Source: Calditrichia bacterium
GTDB lineage: Bacteria > Calditrichota > Calditrichia > RBG-13-44-9 > J075
Length of the DNA stretch: 64,000 nt
Reading direction: 5' to 3'
NCBI GenBank assembly: GCA_028284445.1
Contig: JANQRS010000015.1
Location: 39,450-103,449 of the forward strand
Position 1 is the first letter of the stretch; the number at the start of each line of letters is the position of its first letter. The notes under the pieces are model-generated. The model ran no database searches. It was not told where the DNA came from and saw nothing but the letters and a program-made list of their open reading frames with translations. The translations under genes were made by a program, and so were the position numbers. This document shows positions 18,963 to 26,864 of the stretch, one piece after another.

Positions 18963-19745
18963 ATGTCAAATCGCTTTTTACTGGTCGATAAGCAGGAACG
19001 ATTTGCAGTTGTGACTATCAACCGCCCTGATAAACTGAACGCCCTGAACACAGCGACGGTTGAGGAATTGCAGGAAACCATGCAGTCCCTGGAGGCGGAT
19101 GAAAACATTCGCTGTATAGTGCTTACGGGCGCAGGTGAAAAGGCATTTGTTGCCGGCGCGGATATCTCGGAATTAAATGGACTTGATGCGAAAGAGGCAG
19201 AAAAGTATGCCCGTCGCGGACAGGCTGTTTTTCGCTACATCGAGGAAATGAAAACGCCTGTCGTAGCGGCGGTGAACGGATTTGCCCTCGGCGGCGGTTG
19301 TGAATTGGCATTGGCTTGTCACATTCGCATTGCAGCCTCCGGAGCGCGCTTTGGTCTACCGGAAATCAATCTGGGCTTGCTGCCTGGCTATGGTGGTACG
19401 CAGCGGTTACCGCGGGCGATAGGATTGTCCAACGCCATTTATCACATTCTGACCGCAGATATGATTTCCGCAGCAAGGGCCTACGAAATGGGACTGGTCA
19501 CGGAAGTTATTGAAAATGAAGAATTGGCCGAACGCGCAACAGCAGTAGCAAAGAAGATAAGCGGGCAGGCGCCCATTGCTGTCGGTTATATCCTGGAAGC
19601 CATTTACAAGGGCATCGAGACGGATATTGATAGCGGGCTAAATATAGAAGCCGGCAAGTTCGGCGCAATTTGTGATACTGAAGATATGAAGGAAGGAACC
19701 AGCGCTTTCCTGGAAAAGCGCAAGCCGGACTTCAAGGGAAAATAA
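18963..19745 (+). CDS. Enoyl-CoA hydratase/isomerase family protein (crotonase)
   Basis: A 260-aa crotonase-fold enzyme of the usual length. The oxyanion-hole segments are GADISEL and GFALGGGCELALAC. Both catalytic glutamates of enoyl-CoA hydratase are present (GGGCELA and GLPEINLGLLPGYGGTQRL), so hydration of trans-2-enoyl-CoA in beta-oxidation or butyrate-type metabolism is likely; the chain-length preference is unknown. A GGAG ribosome site lies before the ATG. The histidine kinase gene starts 13 bases downstream, so co-transcription is possible, although no functional link is clear. Confidence 0.93.
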   Translation: MSNRFLLVDKQERFAVVTINRPDKLNALNTATVEELQETMQSLEADENIRCIVLTGAGEKAFVAGADISELNGLDAKEAEKYARRGQAVFRYIEEMKTPVVAAVNGFALGGGCELALACHIRIAASGARFGLPEINLGLLPGYGGTQRLPRAIGLSNAIYHILTADMISAARAYEMGLVTEVIENEELAERATAVAKKISGQAPIAVGYILEAIYKGIETDIDSGLNIEAGKFGAICDTEDMKEGTSAFLEKRKPDFKGK

Positions 19746-19758
19746 AGACAAGCAGGAT

Positions 19759-20820
19759 ATGCAATCTAATAATCGGGCTCTGATCATCACTGATTCGAAA
19801 TCATTCAGGAAAGCCTACTCGGCCCTTCTGGATGAAAACGGATATGACATCGTGGTTGTCAAAAACCTGGAAAGGTGGCAGGAGAAAGCCGAGACCTACC
19901 ACAGCGATATCTATTTCATCGATAATCGCGATGAGTCCTTCGATTATACCTCATTTCTCAAGCGCCTTGCAATCTGCAGCGCGCATTCCATCGTCATCAA
20001 TGTCAGCAACGATCATTCGATCCAATCTCACGGCAGTAATTATCTGTTCAGCGTACGTTTTGAAGAGTCACACGTGGACTTCGCCTCGCTCATCAGCACC
20101 CTAAGCGAATATATCCGCCGCTCCAAAAATCGCATCGAGTTTGGGGCCATGTTGATTCATGACATTCGCTCCCCGCTCAACAGCCTGATCGCCTATATTG
20201 AACTGCTCTTGAACGAGACCTTTGGTCCCCTTAATGAAGGGCAGCTCAACTTTCTCGAGAAGGCCATGAATTTGGGTGATCAAACACTTGACATGTTGGA
20301 AGATATTAACGAGATTTACAGAACCGAACAGTATACCTTCTCTTTGGATAAAGAGACTTTTTCTATCGACAAAGTCCTTGACGAATCGCTGTTAAATATC
20401 TGGATTCAAGCCGATCAGCGAAACATTAAGATAAAGAAAGCCATTCCCGGCCAGCTACCTCCGCTTTGCGGCGACCCTTTTCAAATTCAGCGGGTTTTTG
20501 TCAATCTGCTGGGTAACGCTATCAAATATTGCCCCGATAATTCGACGGTAATCATTAAAGCGAATCAGAGTAGCGAACGCTATGCGCAGTTTTCTATTGC
20601 CGATAACGGCGGCGGCATTCCTGAAGCCGACCTGGACCGGATTTTCGCCAGAGCCTTCCGGGTAGAAAACACACAGCATACCAGAACCGGGCAGGGCTTG
20701 GGCTTATATATTTGTAAATTGATAGTCAAGGCCCATGGGGGCATTATTACAGCTGAGAACAACGATATAGGCGGGGTGTCTTTCAACTTCACGTTGCCGC
20801 TGGCACCACCTCAATCCTGA
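19759..20820 (+). CDS. Soluble sensor histidine kinase with N-terminal receiver-like domain
   Basis: A 353-aa kinase without membrane segments. The N-terminus (about 5-115) has a receiver-like alpha/beta pattern with an aspartate (D55, IYFIDN) at the expected strand 3 end, but the acidic pocket near the start is weak (ITDS), so it may be a pseudo-receiver. The HisKA domain has H134 in LIHDIRSPLNSL. The ATPase domain has the N box VFVNLLGNAIKYC, DNGGGIP and GQGLGLYICKLIV. It would sense a cytoplasmic signal or act in a phosphorelay. No partner regulator is adjacent; the next gene encodes a PTS IIB protein, 37 bases downstream. Confidence 0.88.
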   Translation: MQSNNRALIITDSKSFRKAYSALLDENGYDIVVVKNLERWQEKAETYHSDIYFIDNRDESFDYTSFLKRLAICSAHSIVINVSNDHSIQSHGSNYLFSVRFEESHVDFASLISTLSEYIRRSKNRIEFGAMLIHDIRSPLNSLIAYIELLLNETFGPLNEGQLNFLEKAMNLGDQTLDMLEDINEIYRTEQYTFSLDKETFSIDKVLDESLLNIWIQADQRNIKIKKAIPGQLPPLCGDPFQIQRVFVNLLGNAIKYCPDNSTVIIKANQSSERYAQFSIADNGGGIPEADLDRIFARAFRVENTQHTRTGQGLGLYICKLIVKAHGGIITAENNDIGGVSFNFTLPLAPPQS

Positions 20821-20857
20821 CGTCGTTACTAAGTATCAGCAATCGATAGGAGTAAGC

Positions 20858-21352
20858 TTGACAAACGGACAGATGATCGTTCGCGTTGATGACCGACTCA
20901 TACATGGTCAGGTCCTGGTAGGGTGGGCATCCCATCATTCCCTCACCCGTATTATTGTCGGCAACGATGAAATTGCCAATAATGAGTGGGAACGCAATCT
21001 CTTGCTTATGGCAGCTCCGGACCACATCGAAGCCCTGGCAATCTCCCTCACGGATACACTCCCCTACTTTTCGGATGAGGCTTTGAAAAGCGCTAAAAGA
21101 ACCATGGTCTTGCTTAATTCCCCGACAGATTTGGCCACCCTTGCAGATCTCGGCTTACCACCCGGTGAAATCAACTTCGGAGGAATTCACTTTGATGTCG
21201 GACGAGTCGAATATCTTCCTTATATTTTCCTGACACCCGGAGAAGTAGACATATGCAAAAATCTCATCGAACGGGGTTTTAGCCTGGAGTGCCGGGATCT
21301 ACCGACAAACGCTAAATACAATCTGGCCAGTATTCTGGAGGAACGCTCTTGA
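20858..21352 (+). CDS. Orphan PTS IIB protein, mannose/fructose/sorbose family
   Basis: A 164-aa protein of the EIIB-Man fold and length. It opens with the hallmark VRVDDRLIHGQVLVGW; H16 is the phosphorylated histidine in this family. FSLECRDLPTNAKYNLASIL matches the family C-terminus. The start is TTG, supported by TAGGAG 6 bases upstream; no ATG in frame would keep the conserved N-terminus. No IIA, IIC or IID genes are adjacent, so it is unlikely to be a transporter by itself in this locus. With a histidine kinase upstream and yjbQ overlapping downstream, a regulatory or phosphoryl-relay role is inferred. Confidence 0.9.
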   Translation: MTNGQMIVRVDDRLIHGQVLVGWASHHSLTRIIVGNDEIANNEWERNLLLMAAPDHIEALAISLTDTLPYFSDEALKSAKRTMVLLNSPTDLATLADLGLPPGEINFGGIHFDVGRVEYLPYIFLTPGEVDICKNLIERGFSLECRDLPTNAKYNLASILEERS

Positions 21353-21783
21353 TTCAGATCGAAACCTTGACCCTGCCCCTCTCAACCCGCGGTTTTAATG
21401 ACATCATCGATATCACTCCAGACTTACAATCACTTTTAAAAGATTCCGAATATGTAGAAGGGCAGATCCTGGTTTTTGTCCCGGGTTCAACGGCAGGTGT
21501 AACCACAGTAGAATTTGAGAGTGGGCTGGATAGAGATTTGAGAGAGTTCTTCGAGAAGTTGATTCCGATGGAGGCGACATATCATCACAACGAGCGGTGG
21601 CACGATGGCAATGGCTACGCGCACGTGCGCGCAGCACTCCTAAAACCATCCCTACACATACCGTTTCGCAATGCCTACCTGTGCCTGGGTACCTGGCAGC
21701 AGGTTGTTTTGATCGACTTCGACAACCGGCCGAGAAATCGTGAATTGATCATTCAATTTACCGGCACCAAAGCCTCACAATAA
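21349..21783 (+). CDS. yjbQ: YjbQ/UPF0047 family protein
   Basis: A 144-aa protein matching YjbQ over its full length: FVPGSTAGVTTVEFESGLDRDL, the HHNERWHDGNGYAHVRAALL metal-site region and a C-terminal strand with GTWQQVVLIDFDNRPRNR-like sequence. Members have weak thiamin-phosphate synthase activity in E. coli; the physiological role is uncertain. Translation starts at TTG, overlapping the stop of the PTS IIB gene (TTGA), with GGAGGAA about 7 bases upstream. Tight overlap shows translational coupling with the IIB protein. Confidence 0.9.
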   Translation: MIQIETLTLPLSTRGFNDIIDITPDLQSLLKDSEYVEGQILVFVPGSTAGVTTVEFESGLDRDLREFFEKLIPMEATYHHNERWHDGNGYAHVRAALLKPSLHIPFRNAYLCLGTWQQVVLIDFDNRPRNRELIIQFTGTKASQ

Positions 21784-21789
21784 AGGCGT

Positions 21790-21975
21790 TTACTGAAAAA
21801 CAGCCTCATGCTCCTTCAGGTAATCCTGACGGAAACGTTCGGCATGTCCATCTGTAAACCAATTGATGATTGCTTCGGTGAGTGAAATCGGATTTCCCTC
21901 ATCGGTCAAACGATCATTGTAGTAATCTTGTATTGCTTCAAGCTGGCTGTCGTAAAAATTATTTCCGAATTCCAT
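21790..21975 (-). CDS. Small acidic protein sharing a motif with its upstream neighbour
   Basis: A 61-aa protein that I do not recognise. It has the segment PISLTEAIINWF (about 29-40) followed by a charged helix. The 63-aa protein upstream has PVSFYEAVALWF in the same relative place, so the two are likely diverged duplicates. No membrane segment or metal motif is present. The start ATG overlaps the upstream stop by one base (TAATG), with AAAGGAA as the ribosome site, so the pair is translated together. It could be a small helical complex partner; its function is unknown. Confidence 0.7.
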   Translation of the reverse strand: MEFGNNFYDSQLEAIQDYYNDRLTDEGNPISLTEAIINWFTDGHAERFRQDYLKEHEAVFQ

Positions 21976-22166
21976 TACTGATTCCTTTCCATAAACAAAA
22001 TTTTTCTAATTAATGATGTCGAAAGGACTCTTTCTTTCTTACGATTGTTCGCTTCCGAAAACCAGAGTGCAACTGCTTCATAAAAGGAGACCGGTCGCTG
22101 CAATTCCCTTTTCTTCGTTTCCTGAAACGCCAAAATCCTTTTAAGCCTTTCATTAGATCTCACCAT
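21975..22166 (-). CDS. Small basic protein, twin of the downstream gene
   Basis: A 63-aa protein of unknown function, rich in Lys and Arg. The central PVSFYEAVALWF is shared in pattern (P-hydrophobic-S-x2-EA-x3-WF) with the overlapping 61-aa protein. I chose the ATG at 22166 because AAGGAG stands 8 bases upstream; an in-frame ATG at 22187 would add 7 residues that span that ribosome site and has none itself. One protein is basic and the other acidic, which suggests they bind each other. Confidence 0.65.
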   Translation of the reverse strand: MVRSNERLKRILAFQETKKRELQRPVSFYEAVALWFSEANNRKKERVLSTSLIRKILFMERNQ

Positions 22167-22187
22167 CCTGTGTACTCCTTTTGGCAT

Positions 22188-22592
22188 TTTTCTTGCAACA
22201 ACAATGCCAAACTTGTTATTTATACTGAAATCAATTAGAAAAGTTGCAATATCGCCAACATATTTATCGAAAATTCACTGTACGCATCAGATTTCCGACG
22301 CTTTTCAACTGTCGAGAAACGAGCAATTTGCGAAAAACTGTCTAAACCTGCGACAATTCGGCTATAGCTGCACGAAAAACGGTACAGTTTGTCCGCTGTC
22401 GCTGTCTAAAAATCGTACAAGATTCGAAATGGGTTGGTGGTTTGTTGTAAAAATTTTACAGCGGATACAAATCAGATGCTTTGACGAATATCAATTTCGC
22501 AGAGATTTCGCCAGGAATTCGCAAGATCGTAATTTCCGGCAAATTTTGTCGAATTCGGCGTTGAATTTTGTATACCAGGTTTGCAGGAATGA
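22188..22592. other. Gene-free spacer with AT-rich sequence
   Basis: No supported gene lies here. The promoter of the twin small genes (minus strand) should be within 22190-22300, but no clear -35/-10 pair stood out. Further on, 22733-22932 is also empty, apart from a short perfect hairpin (ATCCCGC-AA-GCGGGAT, 22864-22879) and a run of GTCATTCGACATTC-type words at 22902-22946 that overlaps the methyltransferase 3' end. Confidence 0.5.
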
Positions 22593-22732
22593 CCAATGAC
22601 CAATGACCAATGACCAATGACCAATGACCAATGACCAATGACCAATGACCAATGACCAATGAACAATGAACAATGAACAATGAACAATGAACAATGAACA
22701 ATGAACAATGAACAATGAACAATGAACAATGA
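22593..22732. repeat. Heptamer array: ten CCAATGA then ten ACAATGA
   Basis: Twenty perfect, contiguous 7-bp units: CCAATGA ten times (22593-22662), then ACAATGA ten times (22663-22732). The switch is clean, with no mixed copies. In the reverse direction it gives spurious open frames with repeats such as LVIGHWS and FIVHCSL, which have no ribosome site and should not be annotated. Slippage can change its length. Confidence 0.97.
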
Positions 22733-22932
22733 CTGCGATTATAAAATAAGTTGCGACTGGAGATTGAAGACTTGAGATTGGGAAAGGTCCTCATCTAACG
22801 TTGCGATACGGCGGAGCCGTTTCATAGATCAGCCTCCTGGCGAACTTGGGGCTGTCCTATATCATCCCGCAAGCGGGATTCTCAAGGTGAAAAGAAACTA
22901 TTTGTCATTCGACATTCGTCATTCGACATTCG

Positions 22933-23892
22933 TCATTTGTCATTCGTTTTCTTTAGGACAACAACGTCTCGCACAATCGACTCGCTCATGCGATGCGGGG
23001 CGGAAAAATCCAGCAGTTGCAGACCCTGCGTTGTAAACACGTCAATCAAGTCCTCGCGCTTGGGCAGGTATCTGTTAAACGCCAAAACCATTGCCCCGCC
23101 AGGCTTCAGACTGTGTGACCACTCACTCGCCGCGGCTTTTAGAATTGCCAAAGGATTGCGGGTCTTATGCGTGGTATGATGTTGAATGCCGTATGGCAAA
23201 TCGCTGATAATAAGCTGGAATTTCTCGTCGTTCAACAGTTGACATGCATCGCTAGTATCCCCATTTATAAGCCGCATCGAGGTATTCTCTGCACTGAACT
23301 CCAGGAACTTGCCGATTTCCTTTTTCTTTGCTTTCGCCCCGACAAAACCTTCTGTTAGCTGGTGCTTTTGGCGGTGCACCTTGCACCATTTCTTAATCAT
23401 CTGGCGAACATCAGCGAGGGCACGGGGATCTTGTTCAATGCCTTTCGATTTGATGCCGTATCGCATTGCCCAGAAAAGCGTGGTCGCCCGACCGCACATC
23501 GGGTCCAATAATTTTACATCCGCTATTGATCGATAGTCTATGCACATCAATCCGATGTTAATCAGCAACTGTGTCAGGGTCTCGTTGGTTTTGCCGCGGA
23601 ATTTCGCACCAAAGACAAAATCTTCATGCAGGTTAAATGCAGGCCGTTTGTCGAGAGGGGTTAGGCGGCCATCCTGGCGTTCAAAGACACCCTGCACGAA
23701 GGAAAGGGAGGTCAAAACAGACAGCAAATCTTCGCCAGCCTTGATGTCGAAGAAGTCCATTGCGCCGATGGGGCGATGCAGAATAGCTTCATCACCGATC
23801 AGCCACTGCAGTTCCGCCCTGGCAACATCCAGATAATCGTTGAAATATGCACTCCTCGCCCGTTGAGAAATAAGCAATGAATAGTGTTTCAT
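22933..23892 (-). CDS. RNA methyltransferase-like protein (UPF0020/Trm11-type fold)
   Basis: A 319-aa Rossmann-fold methyltransferase. Motif I is LLDPMCGRATT (128-138), where SAM binds; motif IV is ISDLPYG (229-235), the [DN]-x-PY type used for amino-group methylation of nucleic acid bases. The segment GAKFRGKTNETL precedes motif I, as in Trm11/TrmG10-type guanine-N2 tRNA methyltransferases. A full THUMP domain is not evident in the roughly 90-residue N-terminus. tRNA or rRNA guanine-N2 methylation is the best guess; DNA methylation is less likely because no restriction genes are nearby. Confidence 0.8.
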   Translation of the reverse strand: MKHYSLLISQRARSAYFNDYLDVARAELQWLIGDEAILHRPIGAMDFFDIKAGEDLLSVLTSLSFVQGVFERQDGRLTPLDKRPAFNLHEDFVFGAKFRGKTNETLTQLLINIGLMCIDYRSIADVKLLDPMCGRATTLFWAMRYGIKSKGIEQDPRALADVRQMIKKWCKVHRQKHQLTEGFVGAKAKKKEIGKFLEFSAENTSMRLINGDTSDACQLLNDEKFQLIISDLPYGIQHHTTHKTRNPLAILKAAASEWSHSLKPGGAMVLAFNRYLPKREDLIDVFTTQGLQLLDFSAPHRMSESIVRDVVVLKKTNDK

Positions 23893-24015
23893 GCGACTTA
23901 ATTGCCCCGTGTGAATTCCCTATTATCGCAATGTACTGCGAATCCGGAAATCGCACAATTCGCAAGAAATATTTCCATTCTGCGCGCGGCTAACATTGTT
24001 TGACTTTCTCGCCGA

Positions 24016-25371
24016 ATGGCTTTAAGTTGCGACAGTATGTCTGAGAAATCACATAACACCCTGCCGCGAAATGCGGCGGTGGTTCTGGCCGCCAGCCTTA
24101 TTACGGGAACAGTCTTCCTGATTTTCTCACTGTTCCACGTCGGCTCATATGGTTCCCAGGAGAGCGCGACAACCCGCATTTATTTTGCCGACAATATTTC
24201 CCCAGCCCATAACAGCCTTATTGAGAAATTCAACAAGCTTCACAAAGGCCGTATAGAAGTTGTTGCCGTTAATCTGCCTTTTTCGAAATTTAGCACAAAC
24301 GAGCGCAAGGAGCTTTTGGCGCGCTCGCTGCGCAGCAAGAATGACCGACTGGACATCTTCGCGGTTGATCTGATTTGGGTGCATCGCTTTGCCCGTTGGG
24401 CACAGCCGCTTGATGCCTACCTGATGCCGCACGAGCGTAATGTCTTCCTCTCCCCCGCCCTCGTGTCCTGCTACTATGAGGAGCAGTTGGTTGCACTACC
24501 GCTCTACCTTGATGTCGGCGTCATGTACTATCGCGACGACCTGCTGCGCAAACATCCGGACTACAGCAATATTTCCCGAAAGCTGGCCAATTCAATTAGC
24601 TGGGACGACATCTTCCGTATTCACAAAAGCAGCATTCTGGAAGGTTCGAAAACCTATATTTTCGCGGCAAAGGATTTTGAAGGACTGGTCTGCAGCTTTC
24701 TCGAGTTATTGGCCGGTCAGGATGCCTCCATTTTTGCCGGTGACTCCGTCCAGTTGAACACCCCTGCAGCCGAGCGTAGTTTGCAATTGCTGGTCGACAT
24801 GGTAAATGACAGCGGACTGACCCCCAGGGACGTTCTGCAGTTTGATGAAAATCAGTGCTATGACTATGCATTGGCAAACGGATTCCTGTTTATGCGCGGC
24901 TGGCCCGGATTTAAGGATCAATGGCTGGCAGCCGGTAGCGATAGCGCTCTGATCAGCCAGATCCGCATGGCGCCACTCCCTCATTTCGTCGGCAAGAAGG
25001 CAGTTGGGGTCTTCGGAGGCTGGAACCTGATGATCTCCAAATACTCCTCACACGTGCCTGAATCTGTCCAATTCATCAAGTTCCTGATGCAGCCGGAAAG
25101 TCAGCGAGCCCTTTTCGAACAAGGCGGTTATCTCCCGGCCAATAGCGAAGTTTATGAAGATGACCAATTACTGAAGCGCTTCCCGGAGCTGGCCTTTTAT
25201 GCGAGGCAATTTGAAAACGGCGTACATCGGCCGTATGCTGTCGATTACACAAGAATTTCGGACGCCTTGTCATTCTACCTGCACCAGGCGATACGCAGCG
25301 AGATGTCCGTGACAGCGGCATTGCAGCGGGCAACCCGTGATATCAACCAAAAGAAGGTGTTTTTCCGATGA
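24016..25371 (+). CDS. Membrane-tethered family 1 (sugar) solute-binding protein
   Basis: A 451-aa protein. One N-terminal membrane helix (about 20-40) lacks a lipobox cysteine, so it stays anchored in the inner membrane. The remainder matches family 1 extracellular sugar-binding proteins: DIFAVDLIWVHRFARWAQPLD, LDVGVMYYRDDLL, VFGGWNLMISKYS and FIKFLMQPESQRALFEQGGYLP. No ABC permease or ATPase gene is near; instead a sensor kinase gene overlaps the end (ATGA). I infer that it binds an oligosaccharide and signals to the kinase, as LuxP does for LuxQ. The start is uncertain: ATG at 24016 or 24037, both without a good ribosome site. Confidence 0.88.
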   Translation: MALSCDSMSEKSHNTLPRNAAVVLAASLITGTVFLIFSLFHVGSYGSQESATTRIYFADNISPAHNSLIEKFNKLHKGRIEVVAVNLPFSKFSTNERKELLARSLRSKNDRLDIFAVDLIWVHRFARWAQPLDAYLMPHERNVFLSPALVSCYYEEQLVALPLYLDVGVMYYRDDLLRKHPDYSNISRKLANSISWDDIFRIHKSSILEGSKTYIFAAKDFEGLVCSFLELLAGQDASIFAGDSVQLNTPAAERSLQLLVDMVNDSGLTPRDVLQFDENQCYDYALANGFLFMRGWPGFKDQWLAAGSDSALISQIRMAPLPHFVGKKAVGVFGGWNLMISKYSSHVPESVQFIKFLMQPESQRALFEQGGYLPANSEVYEDDQLLKRFPELAFYARQFENGVHRPYAVDYTRISDALSFYLHQAIRSEMSVTAALQRATRDINQKKVFFR

Positions 25372-26864
25372 GTGAAAAAAAGGCACCTTCTTCGTCAAAC
25401 ATTCCTTTCTCAGAACAGTTCAAGCGCTATAATTTCGAATTAAAGCACTTGCTGGTTATCTTCGTTATCCTCATTTCATTTTTGCTGATTATTTCATTTA
25501 TTCAGAAGGTATCGCTACAAAGCCTGTTGCTGAAGACACAGGATTGGTACCAGCAGGATTACGCAGAGCGGCTTGCCAATTTGACCGCCACATCCCTGGA
25601 ATTGCTGCTGGAAAAGTCGGCCTATCCAAAAGCCGAGCAAGGCAACCGCACCGAGGATATGGTTGAAGCGTTCAATATCATCCTCAGCCAACAGGTGCTT
25701 CAAGCGCATGTAGATGAGGTCGCCATCCTCGTTACCATTGACGGTGAACCGGTAATTATCAGAGACGGACGCCTTCTCTACGAACACTTCCTCGGCAACG
25801 GACAGATTGAGGCAGCAAGCGACAGCGAATCGATTGAAACCATTCAACGCTATCGTGCCATCGAGCAACATTTGCGACTCTATGAAGAGATTTATACGAT
25901 ACGGGAGGAATCGATTTTTCATGTGTTCGTCCCCTTTGTGCCAACAGGGGAGTTCGCCGGCGCGGTCTATGTAAAAAACACGCCGGACTTCAGCTTCATT
26001 ACCCGGGAAATTATCGCCAACTATGATGAAACTGCGCTAATTTTTGCAGCGCTGATCCTCTTCGGCCTGATGGCGGTGTTTTACATCTCTTCTTATTCTG
26101 TAAAGGAACGGGATGAAGCACGGGAACTATTTTTTAACCAACGGGAAAACTTCCTGACGGAAAAGATCGAGCACGAAAAAGAAGCCTTGTTCACCCGGCG
26201 CATTTATCACGCTCATCATAAGGCGGAGAAGGTGATGGGCTTCATCAAGCAGGATTTGCGTCAGTCTGCCAATGGAGACTCTGAGGATATTCGGCAAAGA
26301 ATCCTGAAATATGCCAACTTCGTTTCGCGAGTCATTTACGATATGAAGTGGTATGATCCGCCGCTGCAGACCATCCGCAACCAGATTTTCAGGACCAACC
26401 TGAACGAAGTTGTCCAATTTATGGTTGAACATATATTCATGAGAACCTCGATGGCCGGACAGCATCCGGATTTTGAACTGGACCTCGACGAGAAGATACC
26501 GGTGGTACCGATTAATGAATTTGTGGTATGGGAAATACTGGAGCCGCTCATCCAGAACAGCATCGATCATTCACAGGCAGAAGCCTTGAAGATCCGGATC
26601 CATACGGAATATCAGGAAGCGGAGAATCAAATTCTGCTGACAATTGAAGACAATGGCATCGGGTTAAGCGACGAAATGCTTATGGCAAACGAAGACAAGC
26701 AAAAGCTGCTTTTCCTGGAACATGTATCGTCGCGAAGCCTGGAGCGAAATTCCGGCTATGGCTGCTATCTTGCCTACCAGATCTCGCGGCGCTGCGGTTG
26801 GGCGCTTGATGCAGAAAACAATCCGAACGGGGGATGTAAAATGTTGTTGAGGATACCTGCTTGA
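25368..26864 (+). CDS. Membrane sensor histidine kinase partnered with solute-binding protein
   Basis: A 498-aa kinase. Membrane helices at about 27-48 and 223-244 enclose a periplasmic domain of about 175 residues. The cytoplasmic part has a coiled linker and a histidine-rich segment (RRIYHAHHKAEK) where the phosphoacceptor should be, which is not a standard HisKA box. The ATPase domain has an N box (EILEPLIQNSIDHS) and EDNGIGLSDEM; the closing region YGCYLAYQISRR replaces the usual GxGLGL. It overlaps the solute-binding gene by 4 bases and the response regulator gene by 4 bases. It probably receives the ligand signal from the tethered binding protein and phosphorylates the regulator encoded next. 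Confidence 0.85.
   Translation: MSEKKAPSSSNIPFSEQFKRYNFELKHLLVIFVILISFLLIISFIQKVSLQSLLLKTQDWYQQDYAERLANLTATSLELLLEKSAYPKAEQGNRTEDMVEAFNIILSQQVLQAHVDEVAILVTIDGEPVIIRDGRLLYEHFLGNGQIEAASDSESIETIQRYRAIEQHLRLYEEIYTIREESIFHVFVPFVPTGEFAGAVYVKNTPDFSFITREIIANYDETALIFAALILFGLMAVFYISSYSVKERDEARELFFNQRENFLTEKIEHEKEALFTRRIYHAHHKAEKVMGFIKQDLRQSANGDSEDIRQRILKYANFVSRVIYDMKWYDPPLQTIRNQIFRTNLNEVVQFMVEHIFMRTSMAGQHPDFELDLDEKIPVVPINEFVVWEILEPLIQNSIDHSQAEALKIRIHTEYQEAENQILLTIEDNGIGLSDEMLMANEDKQKLLFLEHVSSRSLERNSGYGCYLAYQISRRCGWALDAENNPNGGCKMLLRIPA

Noticed and set aside
21790..22166. Toxin-antitoxin system
   Set aside because: Size and overlap fit, but no toxin fold, DNA-binding motif or autoregulatory operator could be seen.
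22593..22732. Possible CRISPR array
   Set aside because: Units are 7 bp with no spacers and no cas genes are in the window.
22456..22794. Minus-strand open frames with repeated FIVHCSL and LVIGHWS peptides
   Set aside because: They are translations of the heptamer array, in several frames at once, with no ribosome site; the repeats are DNA slippage, not protein.
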